From JBHEKP01 sp041859375 (lineage in GTDB: Bacteria; Hydrogenedentota; Hydrogenedentia; Hydrogenedentales; CAITNO01), in contig JBHEKP010000283.1 of assembly GCA_041859375.1 (NCBI GenBank), forward strand, positions 1 to 29,818: DNA of 29,818 nucleotides. Direction: 5' to 3'. Below, piece by piece: positions 7,567 through 16,007 of the stretch. The notes under the pieces are model-generated. The model was not told the DNA's origin and searched no databases. It was given only the letters and a program-made list of their open reading frames with translations. Each line of letters begins with the position of its first letter. Within the stretch, counting starts at the first letter, position 1. The position numbers and the translations under genes were made by a program.

Positions 7567-8577
7567 TTGGACGCTCCCGAGAAAAGGCTGATTCCCGGCT
7601 GGGCGTGGGGTGTGGTGGCGGCGCTCGCCGTGGCGCTTGCCGCCGCGCTGGCGCTGACCGACAAGCGGCCGGAGCCCGGCCAGTCGCTGCGCTTTGACGT
7701 GTCCGCCTACGAAAAGACCGCGCCGGGCAAAATCCGCTTCCGCGAGGCGGCCCGGTGGCCCGTGGGCGTTCCATCCCCGCGCGCCCTGGCGGTGTGCCGC
7801 GATGGGCGCGTGCTGGTGGCGGGGGAGAATGCGGTGCAGGTGCTGGACGGCAAGGGCGCGGAAACGGCGCGCTTTGCCGTGGAGGGCGCGCCGGAATGCC
7901 TGACGGAGGCCCCGGACGGCACAATTTTCCTGGGCATGCGCGACCACGTGGTGGTGCTGGACGGCGCGGGCGTGAAAAAGGCCGCGTGGGAAAGCCCCGG
8001 CGAAAAGGCATGGATTGCCTCCATCGCCGCCGACGGGGAGAATGTCTACGCCGCCGACGCGGGCAACCGTGTGGTGCTGCGCTATGACCATGCGGGAAAA
8101 CAGCTTGGGCGCATCGGCGAAAAGGACGAGGCCCGGGGGATTCCCGGCCTGATCGTCCCCAGCCCGCACATGGACGTGCAGTTCGATCCCTCGGGCGCGC
8201 TGTGGGTGGCCAACCCCGGCCGGCACGGGCTGGAATGCTACCGGCCCACGGGCGAGCTGGTGGACAGCTGGTACCGCGCCGGGATGGGCGTGGCCGAATT
8301 CTGCGGCTGCTGCAACCCGGCCAACGCGGCGTTCCGTCCCGACGGCGCGCTGGTGACCGCCGAAAAGGGCATCACCCGGGTGAAACTGTACGGGCCGGAC
8401 ACGGAAATGCTGGCGGTGGTGGCGGCGCCGGCGGCGCTGGGCGCGCCGGAGGACCAGTCCGACGCGCAGGGCGACGAGCCGCTGGTGGCGGATCTCGCCA
8501 CGGACGCGTCGGGGCGCATTCTGGTGCTGCACCGCGGATGGAACGCGGTGCTGGCATACGAGGAGGAGCGGCCATGA
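7567..8577 (+). CDS. anchored NHL-type beta-propeller with a Cys-Gly-Cys-Cys motif
   Basis: A 336-residue protein starting at TTG (7567). A purine-rich GGGAAAGGAA lies just upstream, and the previous stop is only 3 bases away. One N-terminal membrane segment (about residues 11-31) is followed by NHL/SMP-30-like repeats: PRALAVCRDGRVLVAG, ENVYAADAGNRVVLRYD, MDVQFDPSGALWVANPG, NAAFRPDGALVTAEKG. The motif FCGCCNP (Cys246, Cys248, Cys249) falls where the chain approaches its fifth blade, and it is a candidate metal or disulfide site. The next gene's ATG overlaps its TGA (ATGA). The product probably faces the periplasm and works with the adjacent Fe-S proteins. It has no recognisable catalytic domain. 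Confidence 0.82.
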   Translation: MDAPEKRLIPGWAWGVVAALAVALAAALALTDKRPEPGQSLRFDVSAYEKTAPGKIRFREAARWPVGVPSPRALAVCRDGRVLVAGENAVQVLDGKGAETARFAVEGAPECLTEAPDGTIFLGMRDHVVVLDGAGVKKAAWESPGEKAWIASIAADGENVYAADAGNRVVLRYDHAGKQLGRIGEKDEARGIPGLIVPSPHMDVQFDPSGALWVANPGRHGLECYRPTGELVDSWYRAGMGVAEFCGCCNPANAAFRPDGALVTAEKGITRVKLYGPDTEMLAVVAAPAALGAPEDQSDAQGDEPLVADLATDASGRILVLHRGWNAVLAYEEERP

Positions 8578-9140
8578 ACAGGGAAAAAGGCTTTGGACGG
8601 CGCGACTTCCTGCGCGCCGCCGCGGTGGCGGCGGCGGGGGGCGGCGCGTGGCTGGCGTCGGCGCGGCCGGGCGCGGAGGCCATGGTGTGGCAGATTGACC
8701 CGTCCAAATGCACCCAGTGCGGGCGCTGCGCCACGGACTGCGTGCTGAACCCCTCGGCGGTGAAGTGCGTCCATTCCCATGAGATTTGCGGTTACTGCGA
8801 CCTGTGCGGCGGCTACCTCCAGCCGGGGGCAAAGGAGCAGGACACGGGCGCGGAAAACGAGCTGTGCCCCGTGGCCGCCATACAACGGAAATTCATCGAG
8901 GATCCCTTCTTTGAGTACACCATAGACGAACCCCTGTGCGTCGGCTGCGGCAAGTGCGTGCGCGGCTGCGGCCAGTTCGGCAACGGTTCGCTCTACCTGC
9001 AAATCAAGCGCGACCTCTGCGCGGACTGCAACGAGTGCTCCATCGCGCGGAACTGCCCCTCCCAGGCCATCAGCCTGGTGCCGTCGCGCGTCGGCTATCT
9101 GCTCAAAAACGCCTCCGGCGCGGTGGAGCCGAAGAAATGA
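8574..9140 (+). CDS. Tat-exported multi-[4Fe-4S] ferredoxin-like protein
   Basis: A 188-residue protein with a twin-arginine signal, GRRDFLRA at residues 8-15, followed by an Ala/Gly-rich core. Tat export fits a protein folded with clusters before export. Cys groups: C46-x2-C49-x2-C52-x3-C56; C65, C72, C75, C78 and C98; C122-x2-C125-x2-C128-x3-C132; C149-x2-C152-x2-C155-x5-C161-Pro. That allows about three or four [4Fe-4S] clusters. It resembles the periplasmic ferredoxin subunits that pair with NapH/NosR-type membrane proteins, and such a protein is encoded next. Starts and stops overlap on both sides (ATGA at 8574-8577 and 9137-9140). Likely role: moving electrons outside the membrane. Confidence 0.88.
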   Translation: MNREKGFGRRDFLRAAAVAAAGGGAWLASARPGAEAMVWQIDPSKCTQCGRCATDCVLNPSAVKCVHSHEICGYCDLCGGYLQPGAKEQDTGAENELCPVAAIQRKFIEDPFFEYTIDEPLCVGCGKCVRGCGQFGNGSLYLQIKRDLCADCNECSIARNCPSQAISLVPSRVGYLLKNASGAVEPKK

Positions 9141-10399
9141 GGGGGCTTCGCGCGATAGCCGTCCTTCCGGTCATGCTTGCGTTTGCGGTCTTCGCCGCCG
9201 CCGAGTTCCGCTTCCCCATGCCGGAATTCGAAACGGCATACCAGCGTCCCGAGACGCACGCGCCGGGGGCGGTGGTCATTCCGCCCGCCGTGGATGTGGC
9301 CGTGCTGGCGGGCACGCTCGCGCTTGCGGCGTGGGTGGTGGTGCGCCGCCGTTCCCGCCGCGAGGTGGTGCTGCTGGCCGTGTTTTCCACGGCCTGGTTC
9401 GGCTTTTACCGCCAGGGCTGCGTCTGCCCCGTGGGCTCGGTGCAGAATGTGCTCAACGCCTTCGTCGGCAACCATGCGGCGGTGACGCCGCTGGTGCTGG
9501 CCTTCTTCCTGCTGCCGCTGGTGTTCGCGCTGTGGTTTGGCAGGGTGTTCTGCGCGGCGGTGTGCCCGCTGGGTGCGGTGCAGGAGCTGTGCGCCGTGCG
9601 CCCCGTGCGCCTGCCCGGCGCGGTGGACACGGTGCTGGGCCTTTTTGCCTACGCCTACCTCGGCCTTGCCGTGGTGGGTGTGGTCACCGGCGCGGGTTTT
9701 CTCGTTTGCCGTTTTGACCCCTTTGTCGGTTTTTTCCGGATGAGCGGCAGCTTCAACATGCTCCTTGCCGGGGGCATCCTGCTGGCGCTGGGCACCGTGG
9801 TGGCGCGGCCCTACTGCCGCTTCCTCTGCCCCTACGGGGTGCTGCTGCGCTGGGCGTCCATGTTTTCGCGGTGGCACGCCTCCATCACGCCCGCCGCATG
9901 CGTCCAGTGCCGCCTCTGTGAAAACGCCTGCCCGTACAACGCCATCAACACGCCCACCCCGGAGGGCGACCCGGAGCCGAGAAGCAAGGGCATCCGCAGG
10001 CTGGCGCTGCTGCTGGCCCTTTCGCCGGCGGTCATCGCGCTGGGCGCGCTGGCGGGTTACGCCCTCCACGAACCCCTCGCCAAACTCCACCCGCTGGTGG
10101 CGCTGGCGGAGACCGTCGCGGCGGGCGAGCGGGGCGTGCCGTCGGTGGAGTATGACGCCTTCAAGGACGGCAGCATCCCCGCAGAGAAACTGTACGCCGA
10201 CGCGGAGGACGCGCGGCGGAGTTTTGCCCGGGCCTCGGCGTGGTTCGGCGCGTTCATGGGGCTGGCGCTCTGCGGCAGGCTGCTGCGCCTGTCCGTCATA
10301 CGCCGCAGCAAGGACTACGAAACCGACCGGGGCGCGTGCGTGAGCTGCGCGCGCTGCTTTGCCTACTGCCCGGTGGAGAGGGAAGATGCCGCGAACTGA
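9137..10399 (+). CDS. NapH/NosR-like membrane polyferredoxin
   Basis: A 420-residue integral membrane Fe-S protein. Segments at about 1-22, 52-70, 117-134, 163-186, 206-222, 288-308 and 364-382 are hydrophobic. Redox motifs: C95-V-C97-Pro, C139-x3-C143-Pro-Leu-Gly, C227-x3-C231-Pro-Tyr-Gly, then two cytoplasmic-type ferredoxin sites C255-x2-C258-x2-C261-x3-C265-Pro and C401-x2-C404-x2-C407-x3-C411-Pro. The paired CxxxCP loops are the hallmark of NapH and of the NosR C-terminal half, which pass electrons between quinol or flavin carriers and periplasmic enzymes. No nap or nos reductase gene is nearby, so its partner is more likely the Tat ferredoxin just upstream and the NuoEF fusion downstream. 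It overlaps both neighbours. Confidence 0.9.
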   Translation: MRGLRAIAVLPVMLAFAVFAAAEFRFPMPEFETAYQRPETHAPGAVVIPPAVDVAVLAGTLALAAWVVVRRRSRREVVLLAVFSTAWFGFYRQGCVCPVGSVQNVLNAFVGNHAAVTPLVLAFFLLPLVFALWFGRVFCAAVCPLGAVQELCAVRPVRLPGAVDTVLGLFAYAYLGLAVVGVVTGAGFLVCRFDPFVGFFRMSGSFNMLLAGGILLALGTVVARPYCRFLCPYGVLLRWASMFSRWHASITPAACVQCRLCENACPYNAINTPTPEGDPEPRSKGIRRLALLLALSPAVIALGALAGYALHEPLAKLHPLVALAETVAAGERGVPSVEYDAFKDGSIPAEKLYADAEDARRSFARASAWFGAFMGLALCGRLLRLSVIRRSKDYETDRGACVSCARCFAYCPVEREDAAN

Positions 10400-12161
10400 C
10401 AAGAAAAAAAGCCGATGGACGGTGAACGAGGCGGGATGGCGGGCCGCCGCCGCGGTGGCCGCGACGGCGGCGGTGTTCTGCCTGGTGGTGGCGACGCTGC
10501 TGATCGCCAACTATCTCCAGATCACCGCGTTTGCCCCGCTGGACAACCCGGAACTGCTGAAGCTCCGGGCGGAGATGGCCGCCTCGCCCACGGCCGATCC
10601 GCAACTGGTCGCGGAGATTCGGGCGATGGACCTGCTCGCGCGCAAGGCCTATTTCACCAGCCAGGAGCACCTGCGCACGGGCGCGTACCTGCTGCTGGGC
10701 GGCGTGGTGGTGCTGGTGGCGGCGTGGCGGCTTGCGGCGAGGTTCAAGCCGAAACCGCCCGTTCCGGACGCGGAGACGCCCACGGCCTCCCATTGGACAG
10801 ACCGGGCCCACGCGCGGGAGCTGCTGGCCTTTACGGGCGCGCTCTTTGTGCTGGCCGCGCTGGTGTCGGCCAAACTCACCCGGCTGGACATTCCCCCCGC
10901 GCCCGCCGCGGCACAAACGGCGGAGCAGGGTGCGGCCCCGGCGGCGGAGGGTGAAAAGACACCCGCGCCCGCCGCGCCGTCCGCCCCGACCTGGGAGGAG
11001 ATGCAGACCCAGTGGCCCGCCTTCCGGGGGCCGGGCGGTTATGGTGTTGCCCATTTCACCACCGCGCCCGTGGACTGGGACGGCGCCTCCGGCAAAAACA
11101 TCAAGTGGAAAAGCGCCGTGCCGCTGCACAGCGCGAACTCGCCCGTGGTCTGGGGCAACCGGATTTACCTGAGCGGGGCCACCGAGGAGAAGCGGGAGAT
11201 CTACTGCTACGACACGGAAACGGGCCAGTTGCTTTGGACCCACGCCGTGACCGGCGTGCCCGGCTCCCCGGCGGAACCGCCCAAGATCAGCGAGGAGACG
11301 GGCTATGCCGCGCCGACGATGGCGGTGCAGGGCAGCCTTGCCTTCGCCATTTTCGCCAACGGCGATCTGGTCTGCGTGGACGAGGCCGGACAGATGAAAT
11401 GGGGCAAAAACCTCGGCCTCCCGGAAAACCACTACGGCCACTCCTCCTCGCTGCTGGCCTTTCAAAACCTGCTTTTTGTCCAGTACGACCAGAAAAAAGA
11501 CGGCAAACTGCTCGCCCTTGACATCAACAGCGGGAACGAGGTCTGGAAGGCGGCGCGGGGCAAGATCTCCTGGTCGTCGCCCGTCTGCGCGCAGACAGAA
11601 ACGGGCTTCCAACTGGTGCTGAACTCTTCCAAGGATGTGAACGCCTACGACCCGCTCACGGGCAAGTCCCTGTGGAACCTGGAATGCCTGGACGGCGAGG
11701 TGGCGCCCAGTCCCGCCTATGCGGAGGGCATGTTCTTTGTGGCCAACGAGTATGCCACCGCCACCGCCATCCGCCTCACGCCGGGCCAGAACCCGCCGGT
11801 TGCGGAAATCGCGTGGCAGTGGGACGAGTACCTGCCCGACGTGTCCAGCCCCGTGCTCACGGGCACCCATGTCTTCATGACCACCTCGCGCGGCGAGATC
11901 ATCTGCCTGGACCGGAACACGGGCGAGTCGGTGTGGATGCAGGAGCTGCGCGAGGGCTTCTACTCGTCGCCGGTGCTGGCGGGCGACCGCGTCTACGCCG
12001 TGGACATGAAGGGCGTCACCTTCATCTTCAAGGCATCGGGCACGTGGGAGCAGATCGGCGTGCCCGCACTGGGCGAGGAGGTCTTCGCCACCCCCGCGGT
12101 GATGGACGGGCGCATATACTTCCGCACCCATGACAACCTGGTGTGCGTGGCGGCGGGCTGA
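10386..12161 (+). CDS. three-TM protein with C-terminal PQQ-like propeller
   Basis: A 591-residue protein. Membrane segments lie at about 20-43, 98-118 and 144-163. A helical loop of about 55 residues sits between the first two (PLDNPELLKLRAEM...EIRAMDLLARKAYF). An Ala/Pro/Glu-rich flexible linker spans about 170-200, then a propeller begins at WPAFRGPGGYG (about 210) and runs to the end. Blade motifs include TETGQLLWTH, INSGNEVWK, LTGKSLWN and NTGESVWMQ. The topology would put the propeller outside the cytoplasm, tethered beside the polyferredoxin. The start ATG at 10386 follows GGAGAGGGAAG and overlaps the previous gene by 14 bases. The next gene begins one base after the stop. Its function is unknown; it is probably a structural or docking subunit of the redox module. 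Confidence 0.85.
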   Translation: MPRTDKKKSRWTVNEAGWRAAAAVAATAAVFCLVVATLLIANYLQITAFAPLDNPELLKLRAEMAASPTADPQLVAEIRAMDLLARKAYFTSQEHLRTGAYLLLGGVVVLVAAWRLAARFKPKPPVPDAETPTASHWTDRAHARELLAFTGALFVLAALVSAKLTRLDIPPAPAAAQTAEQGAAPAAEGEKTPAPAAPSAPTWEEMQTQWPAFRGPGGYGVAHFTTAPVDWDGASGKNIKWKSAVPLHSANSPVVWGNRIYLSGATEEKREIYCYDTETGQLLWTHAVTGVPGSPAEPPKISEETGYAAPTMAVQGSLAFAIFANGDLVCVDEAGQMKWGKNLGLPENHYGHSSSLLAFQNLLFVQYDQKKDGKLLALDINSGNEVWKAARGKISWSSPVCAQTETGFQLVLNSSKDVNAYDPLTGKSLWNLECLDGEVAPSPAYAEGMFFVANEYATATAIRLTPGQNPPVAEIAWQWDEYLPDVSSPVLTGTHVFMTTSRGEIICLDRNTGESVWMQELREGFYSSPVLAGDRVYAVDMKGVTFIFKASGTWEQIGVPALGEEVFATPAVMDGRIYFRTHDNLVCVAAG

Positions 12162-12162
12162 C

Positions 12163-14553
12163 ATGAACCCCGAATTTTCCATGGAAGAGGTTGACCAAAT
12201 CATCGCCGAATGCGGCGCGGGCGGCGACGCCCTGCTGCCCATTCTGCACGCGCTCCAGCGCCGCTTCCGGTACCTGCCGGAGGAGGCGCTGCGCCGGGTT
12301 GCCGAAACGGCGGGCATTTCCGCCGCCGCCGTCCACAGTACCGCCACCTTCTATCCCCATTTCCGTCTGCGTCCGGCGGGCCGCCACATCATCTCGGTCT
12401 GCGACGGCACGGCCTGCCATCTCAAGGGCTCCCTCGCGGTGAACGACGCCATCGCGGAGGAGCTGGGCCTGGGCCCGGACGAGGACACCGACAGCGGGGG
12501 CCTGTTCACCCTGCAAAAGGTGCGCTGCCTAGGCTGCTGCACCCTCGCGCCCGCCGTGCAGATTGGCCGCGTCACCTACGGGCATGTCAGGCCCGGGGGT
12601 GTCGCCGCCATGCTCGACGACTATCTCGCCCATGCGGAGCAGCATGAACAGGGCCTGCCGGGCGGCGGCGCGGAAGCGCCGGAGGACGGCCCGGAAATCC
12701 GCGTCGGCCTCGGCTCCTGCTGTGTGGCGGGTGGCAGCGAGGAGGTGCGCCGCGCGCTGGAGGAAACCCGCGCGCGCTACCGCATCAACGTGCGCATAAA
12801 GCAGGTGGGCTGCATCGGCGTGTGCCACCTGACGCCGCTGATGGAGGTGGTGCTGCCGGGCGGCGCGTCCCACACCTACGCGAAGGTCCGCCCCGAGGAT
12901 GTGCCCTCCCTGGTGCTGGCCCATTTCCCGCCGCCGCGCCCCGTGGAAAAGGCGCGGGCGCGCGTGTTCTCCTGGCTGGAGCGGCTCTACACCGACCGGG
13001 AGGACCGGCCCCTGGAACGCCACGCGGGCGCGCCGGGCGCGTCGGTGGTGGAGGATTATGTGGGGGTGCAGCGGCGCATTGCCACGGAGCACTCCGGCGA
13101 GTCCGATCCCACCGACCTGGCCGAGTACATCCGGCACGGCGGCTTTTCCGCGCTGCGCCGCTGTCTTGCGCCGCTGGGCGGCCCCGCCCCGGGCGCGGGG
13201 GACGGCCCGCCGCTGGACGCCCCGGCGATCATTGACGAGATTATGCGCGCGGGCCTTCGGGGCCGGGGCGGGGCGGGCTTTCCCACCGCCCGCAAATGGC
13301 TGGAGGTGCGCAACGCGCCGGGCGGCGAAAAGTATGTGATATGCAACGGCGACGAGGGCGACCCCGGCGCGTTCATGGACCGGATGATTCTGGAGTCGTA
13401 CACCCACCGCGTGCTGGAGGGCATGCTCATTGCCTCGGTGGCCGCGGGCGCCCGCCGGGGCATTTTCTACATCCGCGCGGAATATCCCCTGGCGGTGGCG
13501 CGGGTGCGCGCCGCCATAGACCGCTGCGCGGCGGCGGGCCTGCTCGGCGACCGTGTGCTCGGCAGCAGCCACGCCTTCCACGCGGAGGTGCGCGAGGGCG
13601 CGGGCGCCTTCGTCTGCGGCGAGGAGACCGCGCTCATCGCGTCGCTGGAGGGGGTGCGGCCCGTGCCGCGCATCCGCCCGCCCTTCCCCGCGCACCGGGG
13701 CTTCCACGGCATGCCCACGCTGGTGAACAACGTGGAGACGCTGGCGATGGTCCCCTGGATCATCCGCAACGGCGCGGGGGCCTTCGCCGCGCTGGGCACG
13801 GAGGGCAGCAAGGGCACCAAGGTGTTCTCGCTGGCGGGGAAGATACGGCGCGGCGGGCTCATCGAGGTGCCCATGGGCATGACGGTGCGCCGCATTGTGG
13901 AGGAGGTGGGCGGCGGCGTGGCCGACGGGCGCGCCTTCAAGGCGGTGCAGGTGGGCGGCCCCTCGGGCGGCTGCATCCCTGCGGCCATGGGCGATCTGCC
14001 CGTGGACTACGAGGCGCTGGCGGGCGCGGGCTCCATGATGGGCTCCGGCGGCTTTGTGGTCATGGACGACGCCGACTGCATGGTGGAGATGACGCGCTAT
14101 TTCCTGTCCTTCACCCAGCTGGAGTCCTGCGGCAAGTGCGTGCCCTGCCGGGTCGGCACCCGGCAGCTGCTGGAGATACTGGAGCGCCTCTGCGCGGGCC
14201 GGGGAACGCCGGAGGATTTGGCGGAGCTGGAGCGCCTCGCCCATGCGGTGAAAAAGCAGAGCCTCTGCGGGCTCGGGCGCACCGCGCCCAACCCGGTGCT
14301 CACCGGGCTTGCCCACTTCCGCGAGGAATTTGAGGCGCACGCGCGGGGGAAATGCCCCGCGAAGAAATGCAAGGCGCTCCTAAGTTACACCATCACGGAG
14401 GACTGCATCGGCTGCACCAAGTGCGCCCAGCGCTGCCCCTCCGGCGCGATTGCGCACGCGCCCCACGGGGTGCATGTGGTCGAAATGGAAAAATGCGTCC
14501 GGTGCAACGCCTGTTTCGAGGTGTGCCCGGTGAACGCCGTCAGGGTGGACTAA
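12163..14553 (+). CDS. NuoE-NuoF-ferredoxin fusion, NAD(P)H dehydrogenase subunit
   Basis: A 796-residue fusion of parts that are usually separate subunits. Residues 1-155 are NuoE-like with [2Fe-2S] ligands C80, C85, C122 and C126. Residues about 178-255 are a second thioredoxin-like [2Fe-2S] domain (C186/C187, C217, C221). Residues about 300-720 are NuoF, with GRGGAGFPTARKW (367-379), ICNGDEGDPGAF (393-404), EGAGAFVCGEETA (478-490) for FMN and NADH, and the C656-x2-C659-x2-C662-x39-C702 [4Fe-4S] site. The C-terminus holds two ferredoxin sites (C748, 751, 754, 758 and C778, 781, 784, 788). It is built like the diaphorase part of NAD-linked hydrogenases and formate dehydrogenases, but no hydrogenase or molybdoenzyme subunit is encoded nearby. 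It is cytoplasmic and probably binds the next product. Confidence 0.94.
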   Translation: MNPEFSMEEVDQIIAECGAGGDALLPILHALQRRFRYLPEEALRRVAETAGISAAAVHSTATFYPHFRLRPAGRHIISVCDGTACHLKGSLAVNDAIAEELGLGPDEDTDSGGLFTLQKVRCLGCCTLAPAVQIGRVTYGHVRPGGVAAMLDDYLAHAEQHEQGLPGGGAEAPEDGPEIRVGLGSCCVAGGSEEVRRALEETRARYRINVRIKQVGCIGVCHLTPLMEVVLPGGASHTYAKVRPEDVPSLVLAHFPPPRPVEKARARVFSWLERLYTDREDRPLERHAGAPGASVVEDYVGVQRRIATEHSGESDPTDLAEYIRHGGFSALRRCLAPLGGPAPGAGDGPPLDAPAIIDEIMRAGLRGRGGAGFPTARKWLEVRNAPGGEKYVICNGDEGDPGAFMDRMILESYTHRVLEGMLIASVAAGARRGIFYIRAEYPLAVARVRAAIDRCAAAGLLGDRVLGSSHAFHAEVREGAGAFVCGEETALIASLEGVRPVPRIRPPFPAHRGFHGMPTLVNNVETLAMVPWIIRNGAGAFAALGTEGSKGTKVFSLAGKIRRGGLIEVPMGMTVRRIVEEVGGGVADGRAFKAVQVGGPSGGCIPAAMGDLPVDYEALAGAGSMMGSGGFVVMDDADCMVEMTRYFLSFTQLESCGKCVPCRVGTRQLLEILERLCAGRGTPEDLAELERLAHAVKKQSLCGLGRTAPNPVLTGLAHFREEFEAHARGKCPAKKCKALLSYTITEDCIGCTKCAQRCPSGAIAHAPHGVHVVEMEKCVRCNACFEVCPVNAVRVD

Positions 14554-16007
14554 TGGCGAAGATTACGGTGAACGGCACGGTGGTTGACGCGCCCGAAGGG
14601 GCCACGCTCCTCGACGCGGCGCGGCTGGCGGGCGCGGAGGTGCCCACGCTCTGTTATTTGAAGGAGGCGGGCGCCCTCACCTCGTGCATGATCTGCGTGG
14701 TGCGCGACGCCGCGACGGGGCGGCTGCTGCCCTCCTGCGCCACCGCCGCGACAGACGGCATGTCCGTGGAGACCGACTGCGCCGAGGTGCGCGCCGCGCG
14801 CCGCGAGGTGCTGCTCATGCTCCTCAACGAGCACGCGGGCGACTGCGGTGCGCCCTGCTCGCGCATCTGCCCCGCCGGGCTCAACATCCCGCGCATGCTC
14901 CGTGAGACACAGCAGGAGCGCCGGGCCGACGCGGCGCGGCGCGCGCGGAACGATCTGATCTTTCCCGCCGTGCTCGGGCGGGTGTGCACCGCGCCCTGCG
15001 AGCGGGTGTGCCACCGGGGCCAGTACGACGGCCCCGTGGGCATCCGCGCCACCCACTGCGCGCTGGCCGAGGAATTCTTGCGCATGGCCGCGCCGGAGCG
15101 TCCCGCGCCCTCCGGCAAGTCCGTCGCCGTGGTGGGCGCGGGCCTGGCGGGACTCTCCGCCGCCTGCGTGTGCGCGCGGCTGGGCCATGCCTGCCGGGTG
15201 TATGAAAAGGCGGACCGCGCCTGCCCCGGACTGCGCGCCCTGCCCGCCGAAAAGCTGCCCCCCGAAATCATCGACGCGGAGGTGGCGGCAGTGGCCGCCC
15301 TTGGGGTGGAAATACTCACGGGCAACACCGTGGGCGCGGACCTCACCCTCGATGCACTGTTGCGGGAGCATGACGCGGTGATTGTGGCGTGCGCACTCGA
15401 ACATGAAAAGCACCCGAAATTTTTTGACGCCGTGGAGGAACAGCTTCATGTGCGCGCCGTCGGTTCCGGGAAACGCGCCGCGCGCCGCGCCGACGCCTTC
15501 CTGTGCGGTCTTCCTGCGCCGCCGGAGGCGGTGTTCCATTCCGTGCTGGGCAAACTGGCCCCCGCGGACACGGAACCCTTTGCGGTGGAACGGAAAAGGC
15601 CGCCCGCCGGGGACGCCGCCGACGCGGCGCGCCGCGAGGCGGAGCGCTGCCTGCACTGCGACTGCCTGAAGCAGGTGTCGTGCAAACTGCGCCTGTACGC
15701 GGAGGAGCACGGACTCGCCCCGCAGATCAGGCGTTCCCTGCCCAGGCCGGTGGTGGAGCCTGCCGAGCGCTTCGGCAACGTGGTGTTCGAGCCGGGCAAG
15801 TGCGTCAAGTGCGGCGTTTGCGTGGAACTGACCCGCATTGCGGGCGTACCCGCGGGCATGACCTTCACCGGGCGCGGCATGGACTCGCGCGTGCGGGCCG
15901 CGCTGGGCGCGCTGCTGGAGGCGGGGCTGGGGGACGCGGCGGCGGCCTGCGTGCGCGCCTGCCCCACGGCGGCGCTGGCCTTTGCCGACGCGGAGGAAAC
16001 CCCGTGA
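14553..16007 (+). CDS. NuoG-type ferredoxin fused to a shortened GltD-like flavoprotein
   Basis: A 484-residue protein overlapping the fusion gene by one base (TAATG). It starts with a plant-type [2Fe-2S] domain (C34, C45, C48, C62), as in NuoG and HydA. GltD-like Fe-S sites follow: C98-x3-C102-x3-C106-Pro and C145-x3-C149-x3-C153. Then comes a Rossmann FAD motif, VAVVGAGLAGLSAA (about 191-204). The second dinucleotide-binding region of GltD, which binds NADPH, seems mostly missing: the chain passes quickly from DAVIVACA (about 274) to the tail. The tail has ERCLHCDC (364-371) and C417-x2-C420-x2-C423, with C466 and C470-Pro as further possible ligands. It likely passes electrons between the NuoEF fusion and another carrier. 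Because it lacks an evident NADPH site, it probably depends on its partner for NAD(P)H. Confidence 0.85.
   Translation: MAKITVNGTVVDAPEGATLLDAARLAGAEVPTLCYLKEAGALTSCMICVVRDAATGRLLPSCATAATDGMSVETDCAEVRAARREVLLMLLNEHAGDCGAPCSRICPAGLNIPRMLRETQQERRADAARRARNDLIFPAVLGRVCTAPCERVCHRGQYDGPVGIRATHCALAEEFLRMAAPERPAPSGKSVAVVGAGLAGLSAACVCARLGHACRVYEKADRACPGLRALPAEKLPPEIIDAEVAAVAALGVEILTGNTVGADLTLDALLREHDAVIVACALEHEKHPKFFDAVEEQLHVRAVGSGKRAARRADAFLCGLPAPPEAVFHSVLGKLAPADTEPFAVERKRPPAGDAADAARREAERCLHCDCLKQVSCKLRLYAEEHGLAPQIRRSLPRPVVEPAERFGNVVFEPGKCVKCGVCVELTRIAGVPAGMTFTGRGMDSRVRAALGALLEAGLGDAAAACVRACPTAALAFADAEETP

Noticed and set aside
4807..12161. PQQ-dependent alcohol or glucose dehydrogenases
   Set aside because: Only the propeller repeat pattern is visible; no catalytic Asp/Ca-site block, adjacent-Cys disulfide or cytochrome domain of true quinoprotein dehydrogenases was recognised.
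10296..14340. Long minus-strand open frames opposite the propeller and NuoEF genes
   Set aside because: Low-complexity Arg/His/Gly-rich translations without motifs, opposite genes with complete catalytic and cluster motifs.
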